Shown here: positions 53,972-64,000 of the stretch, piece by piece
How the letters are laid out: every line of letters begins with the position of its first letter
Position numbering within the stretch: the first letter of the stretch is position 1
Translations under genes and position numbers: made by a program
Notes under the pieces: generated by a model
Databases searched by the model: none
What the model saw: only the letters and a program-made list of their open reading frames with translations
Told to the model about the DNA's origin: nothing
From: Asparagopsis taxiformis
Lineage: Eukaryota > Rhodophyta > Florideophyceae > Bonnemaisoniales > Bonnemaisoniaceae
Reading direction: 5' to 3'
Length of the DNA: 64,000 bases
NCBI GenBank assembly: GCA_030407315.1
Contig: JALQPE010001690.1
Coordinates: forward strand, 1-64,000

Positions 53972-54115
53972 AGAATAGGAAATACATATCTGGTCAGAAT
54001 AGGAAATAAATACCCGGTTAGAATAGGAAATACGTATCCAGCCAGAATACGGAATATGTATCCAGTCAGAATACGAAATACGTATCCAGCCAGAATACAA
54101 AATACCTGTCAGCAT
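53972..54115. repeat. Six tandem 24-bp repeats
   Basis: Consensus AGAATAGGAAATACGTATCC plus AGCC, six units with exact 24-bp spacing. On the minus strand it reads as an eight-residue repeat, GWIRISYS, open through the array (53936-54127). The exact multiple of three and the open frame could mean coding, but no longer gene contains it. Confidence 0.8.
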
Positions 54116-54540
54116 ATCGTCGATCACCCATCTCCCTCAATATCGCGTTCTCCCTACCATCCGAACGCCATGCACCACCATCCGCACATACTTCAAGAAC
54201 CCTCACGACCTAGATTACAAAAATCCGCTCCTTCCCAATTCCATCCCCGCTTTCCTCGACACCACCCCAGCCCATTAAATCATCAAGACATCAAACATGA
54301 ACATGGTCAGCAAAATCTTACACCACTTGAAACCACTCTCACTTCTATCGTATGCCCGAAAATATACACATACCAGAAACACCTCACAGCTTCATTCCCC
54401 ATCTTCCTACATCCCTTCTTCACTCTCCTTCAGTCCTGCCGTTCCTGCTTCACCACTCCTGCATCACATACAAAACATCAACCCCAACAGTCAGATTCAA
54501 AAGCAACGCTTACCACGACAGATATCCTAGAAACTCCCTT

Positions 54541-55515
54541 ACTTACCTCTCCGAGAGGATGAGTGAATCATCCATCCTACACAAAATACAAACCATGATC
54601 CAAAAACCTTGCAATGAATAATCAAAGTCAGCAGTCCATATCTTCGCAAAACAAGTCTTGGTGCTCAGTGAAACTTACCTTCTGTCATCAACATTCCTGC
54701 ACCATCTACACAACATCGGAATCAACCACAACAGTCAGACCCAAAACCAACCTTCCCTCGCTGCTTACTTTCAAAACTCGCACACTTACCTTCGCTCCAC
54801 ACAATACACACCATGACTCAATAGGCTTCCAATGAAAAATATCGCATCAACGGAAATAGTCAGACTCAAAACCAACCTTCCCTCGCTGCTTACTTTCAAA
54901 ACTCGCACACTTACCTTACCCGTTCCATCCTGCACACAATAAAAACCATAAATCACGTAATCGTGTAGCCAAGAAAAGTAGTCAGCATTCCGCATCTTCG
55001 CACAACCGGTCTGGGCGCCCAATGTGACTTACTTTCCGTCATCACTATTCCTCCATCACCTACGCAACATCGGATTCAATCGCAACAGTCAGATTGAAAA
55101 CCAACGTTTCCCTCGCTACATACCCTGAGAACTCGCAAATGTACCTCTCATCCATCCTACACACAATACAAACCATGATCCAAAAACCTTGCAATGAATA
55201 ATAATCATAGTCAGCAGTCCATATCTTCGCAAAGCACATCTTGGCACTCAATGAAACTTACCTTCCGTCATCAACATTCCTGCATCATCTACACAACATC
55301 GGAATCAACCACAACAGTCAGACTCAAAACCAACCTTCCCTCGCAGCATACTTTCAAAACTTCACGTACCTCTCTTCCATCCTCCGCTCAATACACACCA
55401 TGAGTCAACAGGCTTCCAAGGAAAAATATCGCATCAACGGAAATAGTCAGACTCAAAACCCACGCTTCCCTCAATGCATACCCTCAAGATTCGCGCACGT
55501 ACCTTCGTCCATCCT
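54541..55515 (-). other. Array of micro-exon-like units with splice signals
   Basis: The region is built from repeated blocks (one ~580-bp direct repeat links 54589 and 55169). On the minus strand, short segments are flanked by an AG acceptor (mostly TGTGTAG or TGCAG) and a donor GTAAGT, GTACAT or GTACGT. Candidate exons, in minus-strand order: 55503-55513 (11 nt), 55370-55381 (12), 55262-55288 (27), 55145-55156 (12), 55033-55059 (27), 54915-54929 (15), 54679-54705 (27), 54547-54576 (30). Introns would be ~80-120 nt, one ~209. Two exon types alternate, GATGGAT... and ATGRTGCAGGAATGTTGATG. Most lengths are multiples of three. The copy at 55033-55059 has a stop in the otherwise open phase. Could be a decayed multi-exon gene amplified in tandem. 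Confidence 0.5.
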
Positions 55516-56128
55516 CTACACTAAACAAAGCAAAGGCGGTCAAAGAATCTCAGTCGGTGATGAGGGCGGAGTGGAGCCTGCGGCGTCGACCGGACAGCTT
55601 TCAGCGTCCGCTTAAGTCTTGCTGTGCATACTCGAAATCATCGCCGGCAGTGAGATTGAGTATGGCCCAAGCCATGGTCTCTGAATCCCCGAACAATGAG
55701 ATCCGGATCGAGAACAACGAATATAAACATATAATCATATATATGAGAATCCATTTGCTTTCCTTACATGATCCGTGGCATATCCGCTGTAAAGCACATT
55801 CAGATTCCAGGAAGTTCGGAAATAAAAAAAGTTTATTATTACAAATGAATTAATTGAAAATTCATGTTCCAGGGCAGTCGTTCGTCCTTCCATGCACACG
55901 TTGCCAGCACGCAATGTGATGTAACAGTTGGAAATGATTGACCTCTCGGTTAAATTCCACCGTTGGGATGTCAGCTGGAGTGAGCACAAAACTACTACCC
56001 ACAAAACTACGAACGAACACGTTACATTCCAAGTCTCGAAAGCACCACAAAAATAAAATTGGTCGCATCTAGACGGCACAGTCTCCCCTGTTCAGCTTGC
56101 AATCCTCCCTTTTGCGTCAAAACTCGAC

Positions 56129-56617
56129 ATGGAATGCAAGTATGAAGGGTGCTTCTACTACTGCGTAGATGCTTATGCGCTCGCGCTGCATGAGCGAACT
56201 TGTCGCTACCGTTTCAACCCCTCTCCCCAACATTTCAACAACGCTCGTGTCCCTGCCGTCACCCATGAGCCTGCTCGAAACAGCGACCATGATTCCCCGC
56301 AACCCAGCTTCCCAGACCCAGAATCTGGTCGTGCTTCCTCCAGCGACTCACCCTGTGACGCTCCACTGCCACCAACCTCAACCCCCTCCCGCGCAGACCT
56401 CCTCGTGCAATCCCTCGCCGCCAGTCTCACAACCCTCGAGTACAAGGCCGGCGCTGGCCGCGTGAGCGAAGTCATCACCATCCTACAAGACCCCGCATTC
56501 TCCCTAGAAAAGTTCAACAGCGCCGTTCGCACCGTAGAAGAATGTCGCCACGTTACCGCTTCCATGGTCGAAACAAATTTCCGCACCGAAGGTTACAAGA
56601 GACACATCAAACACTGA
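56129..56617 (+). CDS. Small protein with N-terminal C2HC-type finger
   Basis: 162 residues from ATG 56129. The N-terminus, CKYEGCFYYCVDAYALALHE followed by RTC, has the spacing of a single C2H2/C2HC zinc finger. A Ser/Pro/Asp-rich linker (residues ~35-90) follows, then a helical C-terminal part, LVQSLAASLTTLEYKAGAGR to VTASMVETNF. No family recognised. Length, composition and a clean frame argue for a real gene. It lies upstream of, and convergent with, the transposase-methyltransferase pair. Confidence 0.5.
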   Translation: MECKYEGCFYYCVDAYALALHERTCRYRFNPSPQHFNNARVPAVTHEPARNSDHDSPQPSFPDPESGRASSSDSPCDAPLPPTSTPSRADLLVQSLAASLTTLEYKAGAGRVSEVITILQDPAFSLEKFNSAVRTVEECRHVTASMVETNFRTEGYKRHIKH

Positions 56618-56814
56618 TTTCCATATGAACAGAATGTACTTCCGGAAACAGAATCTCAAATTATGGGATATTGATTGCCGCAGACGAAGTTGATTGAATT
56701 GTGGCCAATGGGAAGGAGATAATGATTGACACACATTTCGCTGCAATGAAATCATTTTCAAAATTAAAAATTTTCAGAATTCAAATTTTCCAAGATGCAG
56801 CGGTCCTATCTACC

Positions 56815-59372
56815 CTATCTACCATTTCCAAGTGAAGATAAACCGGCACGAATTTCCTTTTCGACTCCTGATCTCAATTTCTTGTTTGTGAGAGAAGGAA
56901 ACTCAGCGATAACACTTTCTACTGGAATTGTTTCATTCCAAGGCTTTGAATGCTTCCCCTTCCCCAGCGAAGCCGGGCGGTATTTTCCTGACCAAGCATC
57001 ACGTTTGTCGTAAACTTCATACCATCGTATGCGAAGCTTGCACACTATCCCTTCCTTGTTCCGAATACATTCCACAACCTGTCCGATCCAAAATGGCATT
57101 TCTTTTGTACATCCCTCCCCATTTACGGCGACAAACCGGTTCCGAGAATATGAAAGATTAGATACGGGCTCTGGATACTCGGCGTATACTTCATTTTCAT
57201 CACAATGCATTATGTTCATAGAATCCCTTTTGTATTTTCCTTTCAGCTCGAAGCAATCCCGAAGATTCCAGTGCGGAGGTTCAACCCTATTTCTGTAAAC
57301 ATGTTCCACAAGTTCCAGAAGTGCCTGCATTTTCATAGGACAATTTATCCTGGATTCTTCAGACCGTATTCTGAACAGAACCTTATTCCGATCTGGCGGA
57401 GACACGACATTGTTGGGCGGCGTTGAACGGAGAGAAGGTGGGCAAATAGTGAACCCTTTCAGTCCTGGGGTGCTAGTGGGAAGTCTTTCCCACTGATCAT
57501 CACTGAATACCTTCACATCGCATGCAGTGTTGTAGAAGTCAGAATTCGTTTCTGGTTCTTCGTCCCGGTAGAACCTGAAATACCTGTACTTTGAGAAAGG
57601 CTTTACCTTCCCGATACAGTTTGTCTCCCTGCATAGGCCTGAGAAATTGATAATATGAAGCATACGAACCACAACTGGCTGTGGTGTGAAGGACTTCCTC
57701 AACTCCTCGAGTAGTTCTTCCATAGTCACAGCGTTATTAGAATGCATTCTTCTCGAGGTACAACTGAATGCTTGGTCAATATCAGCATGTGTATGTCCTA
57801 CAGGAAGGAAAGACACGAAAACCTCTTGATAAACTCCCCAGGCCACGAGACATTCCAAATAACAAAACAAAAATTTGTTCTTGTTTTCGCGTGTGCAGTT
57901 ATCGACTTGCAAGTACAAGGTTCCTTCAAGTTGTGAGCTCTCGGCCTTGGCTGACAGACTTCTATGGAGAGCTTCAATGATATGATTTGCCCCAGTCTCA
58001 TGCTCTGCAGTCATTGTATATAGTGTGAGGCGTTTTCGAACTCTATGTTCGAGTACACCAACAAGTTTCACCTTGAGACTGTGCCCAACGGTTGCTTTCG
58101 TACTCACGGAGAAGTGAGGAAGTCCATAACCAGATTGATCAGCACCGTCAATAATTAGGGATGTATATTTTGAGGGATACAATGTAGTTAGTTCACATTT
58201 CCTCTGGTATTCTCTTCTTTCTCTGGCGACCATCTCGATATGCAAACGCCTTCTCTCGAGAAGAGGGGCAGTACGAGTCACATCTGTTCCGAGTCTCTCT
58301 AAGGCACTGCGAATGTATTCGCACTCAGTACATTTTGTAAACCTCTGAATTCTCCGTACTTTGATATCTCCACAATATGTCTTCCATGTGGAGTAGAAGT
58401 AAGTTAGAGAAGGTGGGTTTTGTGTACCATACAGAACAGAGTACTGTTCACAGAACATTTCATAGACAGCTTTTTTTTGGAATAGTGGGAGATGCCTCTC
58501 GTTTGTATCTGGCATCCGATCTGCCGTTGACTCTGCGAACCGCTCTAGGAAGCATATTACTGCATCTCTGCTGGGAGAAGCCAGGTGTTTTGATGTTTGA
58601 ATTGAACAGAAGCTTCTTCCGTTCGTATATGACTTCTTGACGGAGCTCTGTAGGTGCCGGGAAAACTTAAAAGAGGACTCAAGGAACTTGTAACAGACCT
58701 TCCTCCCTGCAAACCTGAAGATCATAGAACTTGGCTCCAGTAAATTTTGCAGATATCTTCTCCTATCTTCATTTCCCCAGAGAAGTACTCGGGAAGTTTC
58801 ACTGGACAAGAATACACAATCTGTTCTCGAAAAGCAATTCTGTTGACAGCATTTCATCTTCTTCATTTCTGTGCTCGACAGAGACAGAACAAGATTTCTC
58901 CTGAATATCTTCCTTCTGCTTTCTGGTTTCAACAACTTACCTCTTACTTTGCTGTCGTACGGCTTTCTTTTCCGATTGTAGTGATTTTTGGAGTGGAAGT
59001 TCTCTGCAGAAACAAATTTGTTTCGCTCAGAAACTTTTAGAGCATCAGAAGAAACTTGTTCATTATCAGGATCGTCCATGTCGCTCAAGGGGACTTCAAA
59101 ATTCCTTGACCCAATGAGATCAGGTACAAAGTCATTAGATCCTTGATCCGCTCTTGCGGTCTCTGTAGGGATTCCGTACATGTGCAAAACTTTCTCTGAA
59201 CTCTCTTCTTCTCCTTTTTGAATTTTTCTCCTTTCGTTATCAAGGCACTGGATCCATGCATAGTGAGTGTGAAACCAGGATCTACTCCCAATGAAAGTAG
59301 AATGGATTCTGCTTGGGTACGCAGTACATCGTGATCGCAGGGGGAAAGCGGGGTGGGATCTTGTGTGCTCAT
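56815..59372 (-). pseudogene. DUF7869-like transposase, one frameshift near the N-terminus
   Basis: Long frame 59187-56815 plus an N-terminal part from ATG 59372 (MSTQDPTPLSPCDHDVLRTQ) in another frame; a one-base change in the A-run near 59225 would join them. Order: basic N-terminus, a helical part, a CTECEYIRSAL segment, then an RNase H-like core: LIIDGADQSGYGLP (~345 of the long frame), LQVDNCTRENKNKFLF (~427) and FLPVGHTHADIDQAFS (~464). DN-x4-NKN and GHTHxDID are hallmarks I associate with the DUF7869 family, taken to be transposases. The C-terminal half (to 790) has KPFSKYRYFRFYRDEEPETN and WIGQVVECIRNKEG, unassigned. No terminal repeats found. The gene is co-oriented with, and ~390 bp downstream of, the methyltransferase. 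Confidence 0.7.
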
Positions 59373-59763
59373 TGTGAAAGATCCGAAAATGGTTCTGTTT
59401 TGATTGTTACGCAATAGTGGTTGAGAAAATAGAACAGGGATATCGGACAAATCATATTTTCCTAGAGCTCTCTATACAAATTACGTATCTACAACTTTAT
59501 CACTCAGGAGTCTGCTGTATCGGCTGTCAGGAAAACTTTGGCGTTGAAGAATTGTAACGGGAAGAAATATAATATACGTGTAACGGTATGTATTCCTAGA
59601 CTCGAGCACAGCAGCATCCGTTACAGTATTTCTGAAGAATAGAAGTTTACTGGAAAGGTTTCCAATTTCAGGCTATGGTGTACTTCTCGATAAGGGCAAC
59701 AGGAGAGAACTGATAGCTGCGATTCGTCCATGTTCTACTATATGTTACAAATGGTCGTGAAAA

Positions 59764-62678
59764 TCATTGCTTGCCGGAGATACCATTTGAAACTTGCATT
59801 GCATATAGATCCCATGAGAATACTCCTACGAGACCTTGCAAAGTCTTGGGTGGCTCCTCAACCCCACCATAGCCATACGGGTACGCATAGTTCTTAGCAT
59901 TTTCCTTCACCTCAAAATGATAGCAAGATATGAGCTTCTGACCTTTCTTCTCATATTTGGTCAGCGACACATTATGAATTGAAGTTTGAAGAGCGGTACT
60001 TTCTTCCGGTCCTGGAAGAAGCTTTGCAACCCCCACAATGTTACCGTCTATCATGAGGTCCACTATATCCCCTCCTCTGGGAACTTGTCTTTCGTTTCCA
60101 TCTTCTGTTACTCTTGCAATACAGTCAATCTCTCCACTGCTGTCTGTATTTCTGGAATCCCCTATCTTTCTCTTCTTCGAATCATTTTTCGTTTTGGGAA
60201 CCTTTGAATACAATATTTCGGCTACAGCTCGAAGTCTTTCATGAGCAATGCGGAAAGTTCGGGCATTCGCCTCAATTACAACGCATGATCGAGCGGTTCT
60301 CATTGATGCAATAGCAGTTGTTAACGTTCCTGAGTACATATCCAAAACAGAACCTCTTTCCGGACAGAAAGTATTGATTAGCTCAGAAAGTAGGGCAATG
60401 TTTTTTCCTCCGTAAGAACCGGGGCCTTTGAGCCAGGAATAACAAGTTTTTCTTTAGAAACAGGTATATCTGACATCGCAGCGAACCTTCTGCTTGTCTT
60501 TGAAGGGACAAAATGGTACGGACTCTTCAGATCAGGTTTGAAACCATCTTTAGAAGCCCCTGGTGCCTTTGCGATCACTGCAAAGTCACATGCGTTTTGA
60601 GGAAAGTTTTCACCTCTGTGGTGTTGTATGGTTCGAGTATCCTTCATTATAACGAAAGGATACTCTGGACCGGAAAAACCAATCCGATGAAGCTCACTGT
60701 AAAAACTTTCGAAGTTTCGGAACGACAAAAACGAAAGAAACCATCCACCGGGCTTCAGAACTCGTCTCGCGAACTGACAAAGAGATTTAATTTCTTTGTC
60801 GTCGATAAAATTGTCGTAGTTTGTGGTACGAAGTGCCTGGGACTTCGGAGTACCATATGGCGGATCGGTAAGGATGAAGTCAAAAAGGGGGTGGTTATCA
60901 GTCCATACCGTTTTGTCGAATTCTTGCCATTTCATCTGATAACAAGCAACTCCCATTTGACTCAAGTGATCAATTTTATCTTCTGAGTTATTTTCATCTG
61001 GAGCAGATCGCTTTGGTCGAGTATTCAGCCTTTCAGAATTCAAACTTGGAACGTTTCCAGCACAGACAATCTCACCTTGCTTAGTTCCTGTTTTACCGGG
61101 ATCAGAAACATGTTCCGATTTAGAAGTTTTGCTCTCGGAAGGCTTAACAACTTCATTATGCTCTTGTTCAGACCTAGCGACAGTTTCTGCGCTGACTTCA
61201 CCCTTTTCTGTTATTTGTTCTTCACCTCCATCATTCTCATTGGGTAAGGCACCCTCTGAAAGATCACCATCAACTTGAACAGAATCATACTCTGAAATGC
61301 TCCTATTTTGCTCAATGTATTTCTTTTCCTTCATTGGTGCTGCCTCTGGACAGACTTTTCGGTATTGCTTCAAGAGCGTTTCAAGAATTTCTGTGTCGTT
61401 ACCAGAGTTAGCAGAAACTTCTGTATCGAACTTAGTCGATCTAAGAAGGTTATTCTTGATTGCTTCCATGCCAGAGGGCCATGTTTCCTCCTCGATGAGG
61501 GACTCGAACTTCCTAGCCTCCCTCAAAGCATGACAAGCGCTTTCGAATTGCTCTACTGTGGCTTTGTAGGATGCTGCTTTAAACTTATTTGACCTCGAAA
61601 TTTCTCTGAGGCGATACAGTGTGTTGATCTGATTTTGCTCTGCGTCCGGCCCCGTAGCGTTCATAAACTTGGTAGCTGACTTGATCGATGTAATGTTAAT
61701 GAACCTACGGAACACCCGACAGTCAACTGTGTGCATTGCAGACACGGAGTCACCAATTTTCTCTCCTGATGAGAGGGGTTCCGCAAGCTCTGGATGTTCC
61801 GAGTTCATTATCTTACCAATTTCATGAATGACTTTTAGTGGTAATCGAACAGCCGTAGTAGCTGTTTGTCTCATAGTGTTATCTTTGAGATGTGTGCATC
61901 CATCATATGCAGAGGCAATTTGCTTTGCAGTTGGTTGCTTCCCGTTCGACATCGTCCTTAACCGATCTGATTCTTCGCGAAGACCAATTAGCGTATCGTA
62001 CAACGTGGACTCGATGAAAAAGGATGCATCGTGCTTCCTGTTTTGATGCCGTCCCAACTGTTTCAAAACTTGTAAGCTATGACCGCCTTTCAGAATAGTA
62101 ACGGGCCAGAGAAATGACTCCCATACATCTGGGCTCTCATCCATCAGCTCCAGAATGGCGGTGAGTCTATGCATCCCATCTACTACACCATACCAAACAG
62201 AACGACCTTCTGCTTTTTCGACTGCCTGAGACTCGGAAAGAGGTTTTCCATCGGATCCTTTCATAGATCGGAAGAAGTCTACTACGTGGCGTTTCAGACC
62301 ACCAGTGAGTTCGACTACGATCCCGTTATCGGAACCAGCAATGAAACCTTGACCGTATCTGTCGTTATTTACTCGACCATTTCTCGTGTCCCGATCGAAG
62401 CTAGAACCGTTGAAAATTGCCTTCAATCTCATAACACCAGATCTTGAAATCTGTCGAACAGAGGTTAGAGGGACACAAGAACGTGGATCCACTCGCATGT
62501 TAGTGGAACCCTCCATAACATCCGCGAAAAGCGCCATGATGGATGTGTCTCGTGGTGTGGAACGAGCATCTTGTGTACCGGAAATATTCTTTTGTTTGAA
62601 AAAAGAGCTGGACATATCTGTGATAGCCGTTTCCAAGCAAGAATTGTTGGGAGGGTGTATATGCATAGAGTGGAACAC
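59764..62678 (-). pseudogene. ParB-like / DNA N-methyltransferase fusion, one frameshift
   Basis: A 766-codon frame (62678-60378) and a 193-codon frame (60345-59764) form one protein of about 960 residues. The N-terminus has a ParB/sulfiredoxin-like domain: VPLTSVRQISRSGVMRL, then VWYGVVDGMHRLTAILEL (~165-180). A long helical middle and an acidic, Lys-rich linker follow. The methyltransferase has LTDPPYGTP (motif IV, 605-608), RVLKPGGWFLSFLS, then after the shift ALLSELINTFCPERGSVLD and MYSGTLTTAIASM (motif I) and VVIEANARTFRIAHERL. Motif IV before motif I is the circularly permuted beta type that methylates adenine N6 or cytosine N4. The frame changes around 60400-60425, by an A6 run. Such ParB-methylase fusions are known from phages and bacteria; in a eukaryote this suggests a mobile-element origin. 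Confidence 0.75.
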
Positions 62679-62799
62679 AAATTGTCCTACCAGATGTTTG
62701 GATAATAAGCAACGAAGCGCCGACGTCGGACTCCATGATGATATAAACGGAATAAAGTTCCTGAATAGTTTATTGCTACGCTCCCTGATCCGTTAAAGT

Positions 62800-63841
62800 T
62801 ATAGACTCTCAGTACAATAACATCTCTTCACGTATAGTACAGGACTGAGTGTCAACTCTGCAAGGATGGTATTCCAGAGACTTACATGCAGTGGATTATT
62901 GCAAACTGGAAAATTTGCGGTGCAGGACGTCTAATTGCACCACTTGCTGAATATGTGAAGTAGAAATGACATGAACTCTGCTGGCTCAGGGTTCGATACC
63001 GAAAGGGAGAAGCAAACAGCACTTCAGGCCACACGAAGCTGAGCGAATGTATGACAAGCCAGCTCCATCTTGTAGTCAAGGCCATCACTCCACTCTTCGG
63101 TCTGGCTAGCCAGTCAGCGTTGAATATCAATATTGGACTATACATCTGACTGCAGACGTATCTAGAGATCCTTTCTCAACACATGTGGCTAAAATGAATC
63201 ACTGAAACCGGTAATGAATTTTGAAAGGTGACCTGAACGACAAGTGTTCTCATGATAATGCTTCATATCAAAATGTATTTTTAGTAATCCAATTACAAAA
63301 TGGTAATATTCAGAACTATTTCTGCTCTATTCCTATTTCACAGCTGTAGAAACCTATCCGTCTGATATCAATATTAGTCGATAGGTTTCAATCTGCTTCA
63401 ATTTGAGTTTCCACCGTCACCTCGAAGAGCTTAGTTAGTACATCTTTCATGCATCCATTTTACACCTGGTGAAGACAATGGCAACCCTACTCCTCAAACT
63501 GCTCACATTTCCCTAGCGTTGTATGTTGCAGTCAGATAAGTAGACCTACTTTGAATTCGGAATTCCATACTGAACACCACTGGGAGTTCGCCATATGGAC
63601 TAGCTTCTTATTGTACTGCTTACCGTTGGAAGCAGCAGAACCTAAATAATATTCTGAAAATATTGAATCAATGAAAATTTCTTTGAATTGTTTCTGAGTT
63701 TGAATACTTTATCTTTATTTCGTATTCAGGATATTGTTCTGGTTCCAGCACCTAGCGTGAATATAACAGTTGGTTGTCAAAACCAGTATTTGATATTTGC
63801 CATACAACGTTGTATGGTACCATAAACGACTTCGTTTCAAA
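62800..63841. other. Intergenic stretch
   Basis: AT-rich, only ORFs below 90 codons, no recognisable domain. It may contain the left promoter of the methyltransferase gene and the promoter of the gene starting at 63842. No inverted repeat matching the 56.8-kb side was seen. Confidence 0.45.
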
Positions 63842-64000
63842 ATGCGTACGAGGTCTGGTCGCCCAACAACAGCGAAAAAAGTACCGCGCGGGTCGCTCAA
63901 GAAGAGCTCGGCGACTAAGGTACCCGTCCAAGCGCAAAAATCCCTACGCGCTGGATCAAGCAAGGATACATCGCCCGTTATTCAAGATGAGCGCTCCCTA
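63842..64000 (+). CDS. Start of a basic, disordered protein (runs off the window)
   Basis: ATG 63842 opens a frame still open at the window end: MRTRSGRPTTAKKVPRGSLK continues KSSATKVPVQAQKSLRAGSS. Lys/Arg/Ser-rich and disordered, as in gag N-termini (compare the gag start at 50480) or chromatin proteins. Only 53 codons are visible, so the identity is open. Confidence 0.4.
   Translation, partial: MRTRSGRPTTAKKVPRGSLKKSSATKVPVQAQKSLRAGSSKDTSPVIQDERSL

Noticed and set aside
53972..54115. CRISPR-like array
   Set aside because: Repeats are directly adjacent without unique spacers and the genome is eukaryotic; it is a minisatellite.
62985..63005. tRNA T-arm (GGTTCGATACC)
   Set aside because: The stem does not pair properly and no acceptor, D or anticodon arm can be folded around it.
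56640..63700. Terminal inverted repeats around the transposase-methyltransferase pair
   Set aside because: Only short AT-rich similarities (e.g. AAATTTTCAGAAT near 56770 and 63650) were seen; too weak to call.

Overview
This is nuclear DNA from a eukaryote. There are no operons or ribosome-binding sites, TATA-like boxes sit upstream of several ORFs, and most of the sequence is LTR retrotransposons and DNA transposons. The host-type genes are long ORFs with little or no sign of introns. They include type II membrane glycosyltransferase- and FkbM-like enzymes, cysteine-rich secreted proteins, Sel1-repeat proteins and NB-ARC/WD40 proteins. A florideophyte red alga is my best guess; this is inference, and an unrelated protist is not excluded.

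Layout. 0.1-1.6 kb: relic of a PIF/Harbinger transposase (minus strand). 2.0-23.0 kb: a three-level nest of mobile elements. The outermost is a DNA transposon with ~420-bp terminal inverted repeats (1988-2410 and 5716-6139) and a 4-bp target duplication TAGC. Into its right end went a Ty1/copia element (6142-22954, duplication CTGTA). Into the copia integrase went a Ty3/gypsy chromovirus on the minus strand (8779-20858, duplication GCTGC). The gypsy element has 659-bp LTRs that look essentially identical, gag, a disrupted pol with a chromodomain, and a ~1000-residue ORF on the opposite strand.

23.1-28.0 kb: a Sel1-repeat gene split by one TGA, and a cysteine-rich secreted protein, both on the minus strand. 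28.8-29.8 kb: a foldback element. 29.9-35.6 kb: gene-poor, with fragments of cysteine-rich and NB-ARC genes. 35.7-45.1 kb: two divergent NB-ARC-WD40 genes. The right one ends in a TIR domain, the left one has the remains of a TIR domain just past its stop, and a third fragment lies at 33.6 kb. All three copies carry inactivating changes. The arrangement is STAND NTPase, then WD40 sensor, then C-terminal TIR, which would suit an immune or cell-death receptor family.

45.6-49.2 kb: two convergent, intact-looking type II membrane enzymes, one FkbM-type methyltransferase and one fucosyltransferase-like. 49.4-53.6 kb: element graveyard with a Tc1/mariner relic and two truncated gypsy elements, one LTR inserted in the other's gag. 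53.6-55.6 kb: short tandem repeats, then a minus-strand array of micro-exon-like units (11-30 nt) each bounded by good splice signals. 56.1-56.6 kb: a small C2HC-finger protein. 56.8-62.7 kb: two co-oriented minus-strand genes, a DUF7869-like transposase and a ParB-like/DNA N-methyltransferase fusion, which may be a transposon carrying its own DNA methyltransferase. 63.8 kb to the edge: the start of a basic, disordered protein.

Frameshifts and in-frame stops recur even where LTRs look new. Reads or a second assembly are needed to separate true decay from sequencing error. All family names are from reading the translations; no database search was run.
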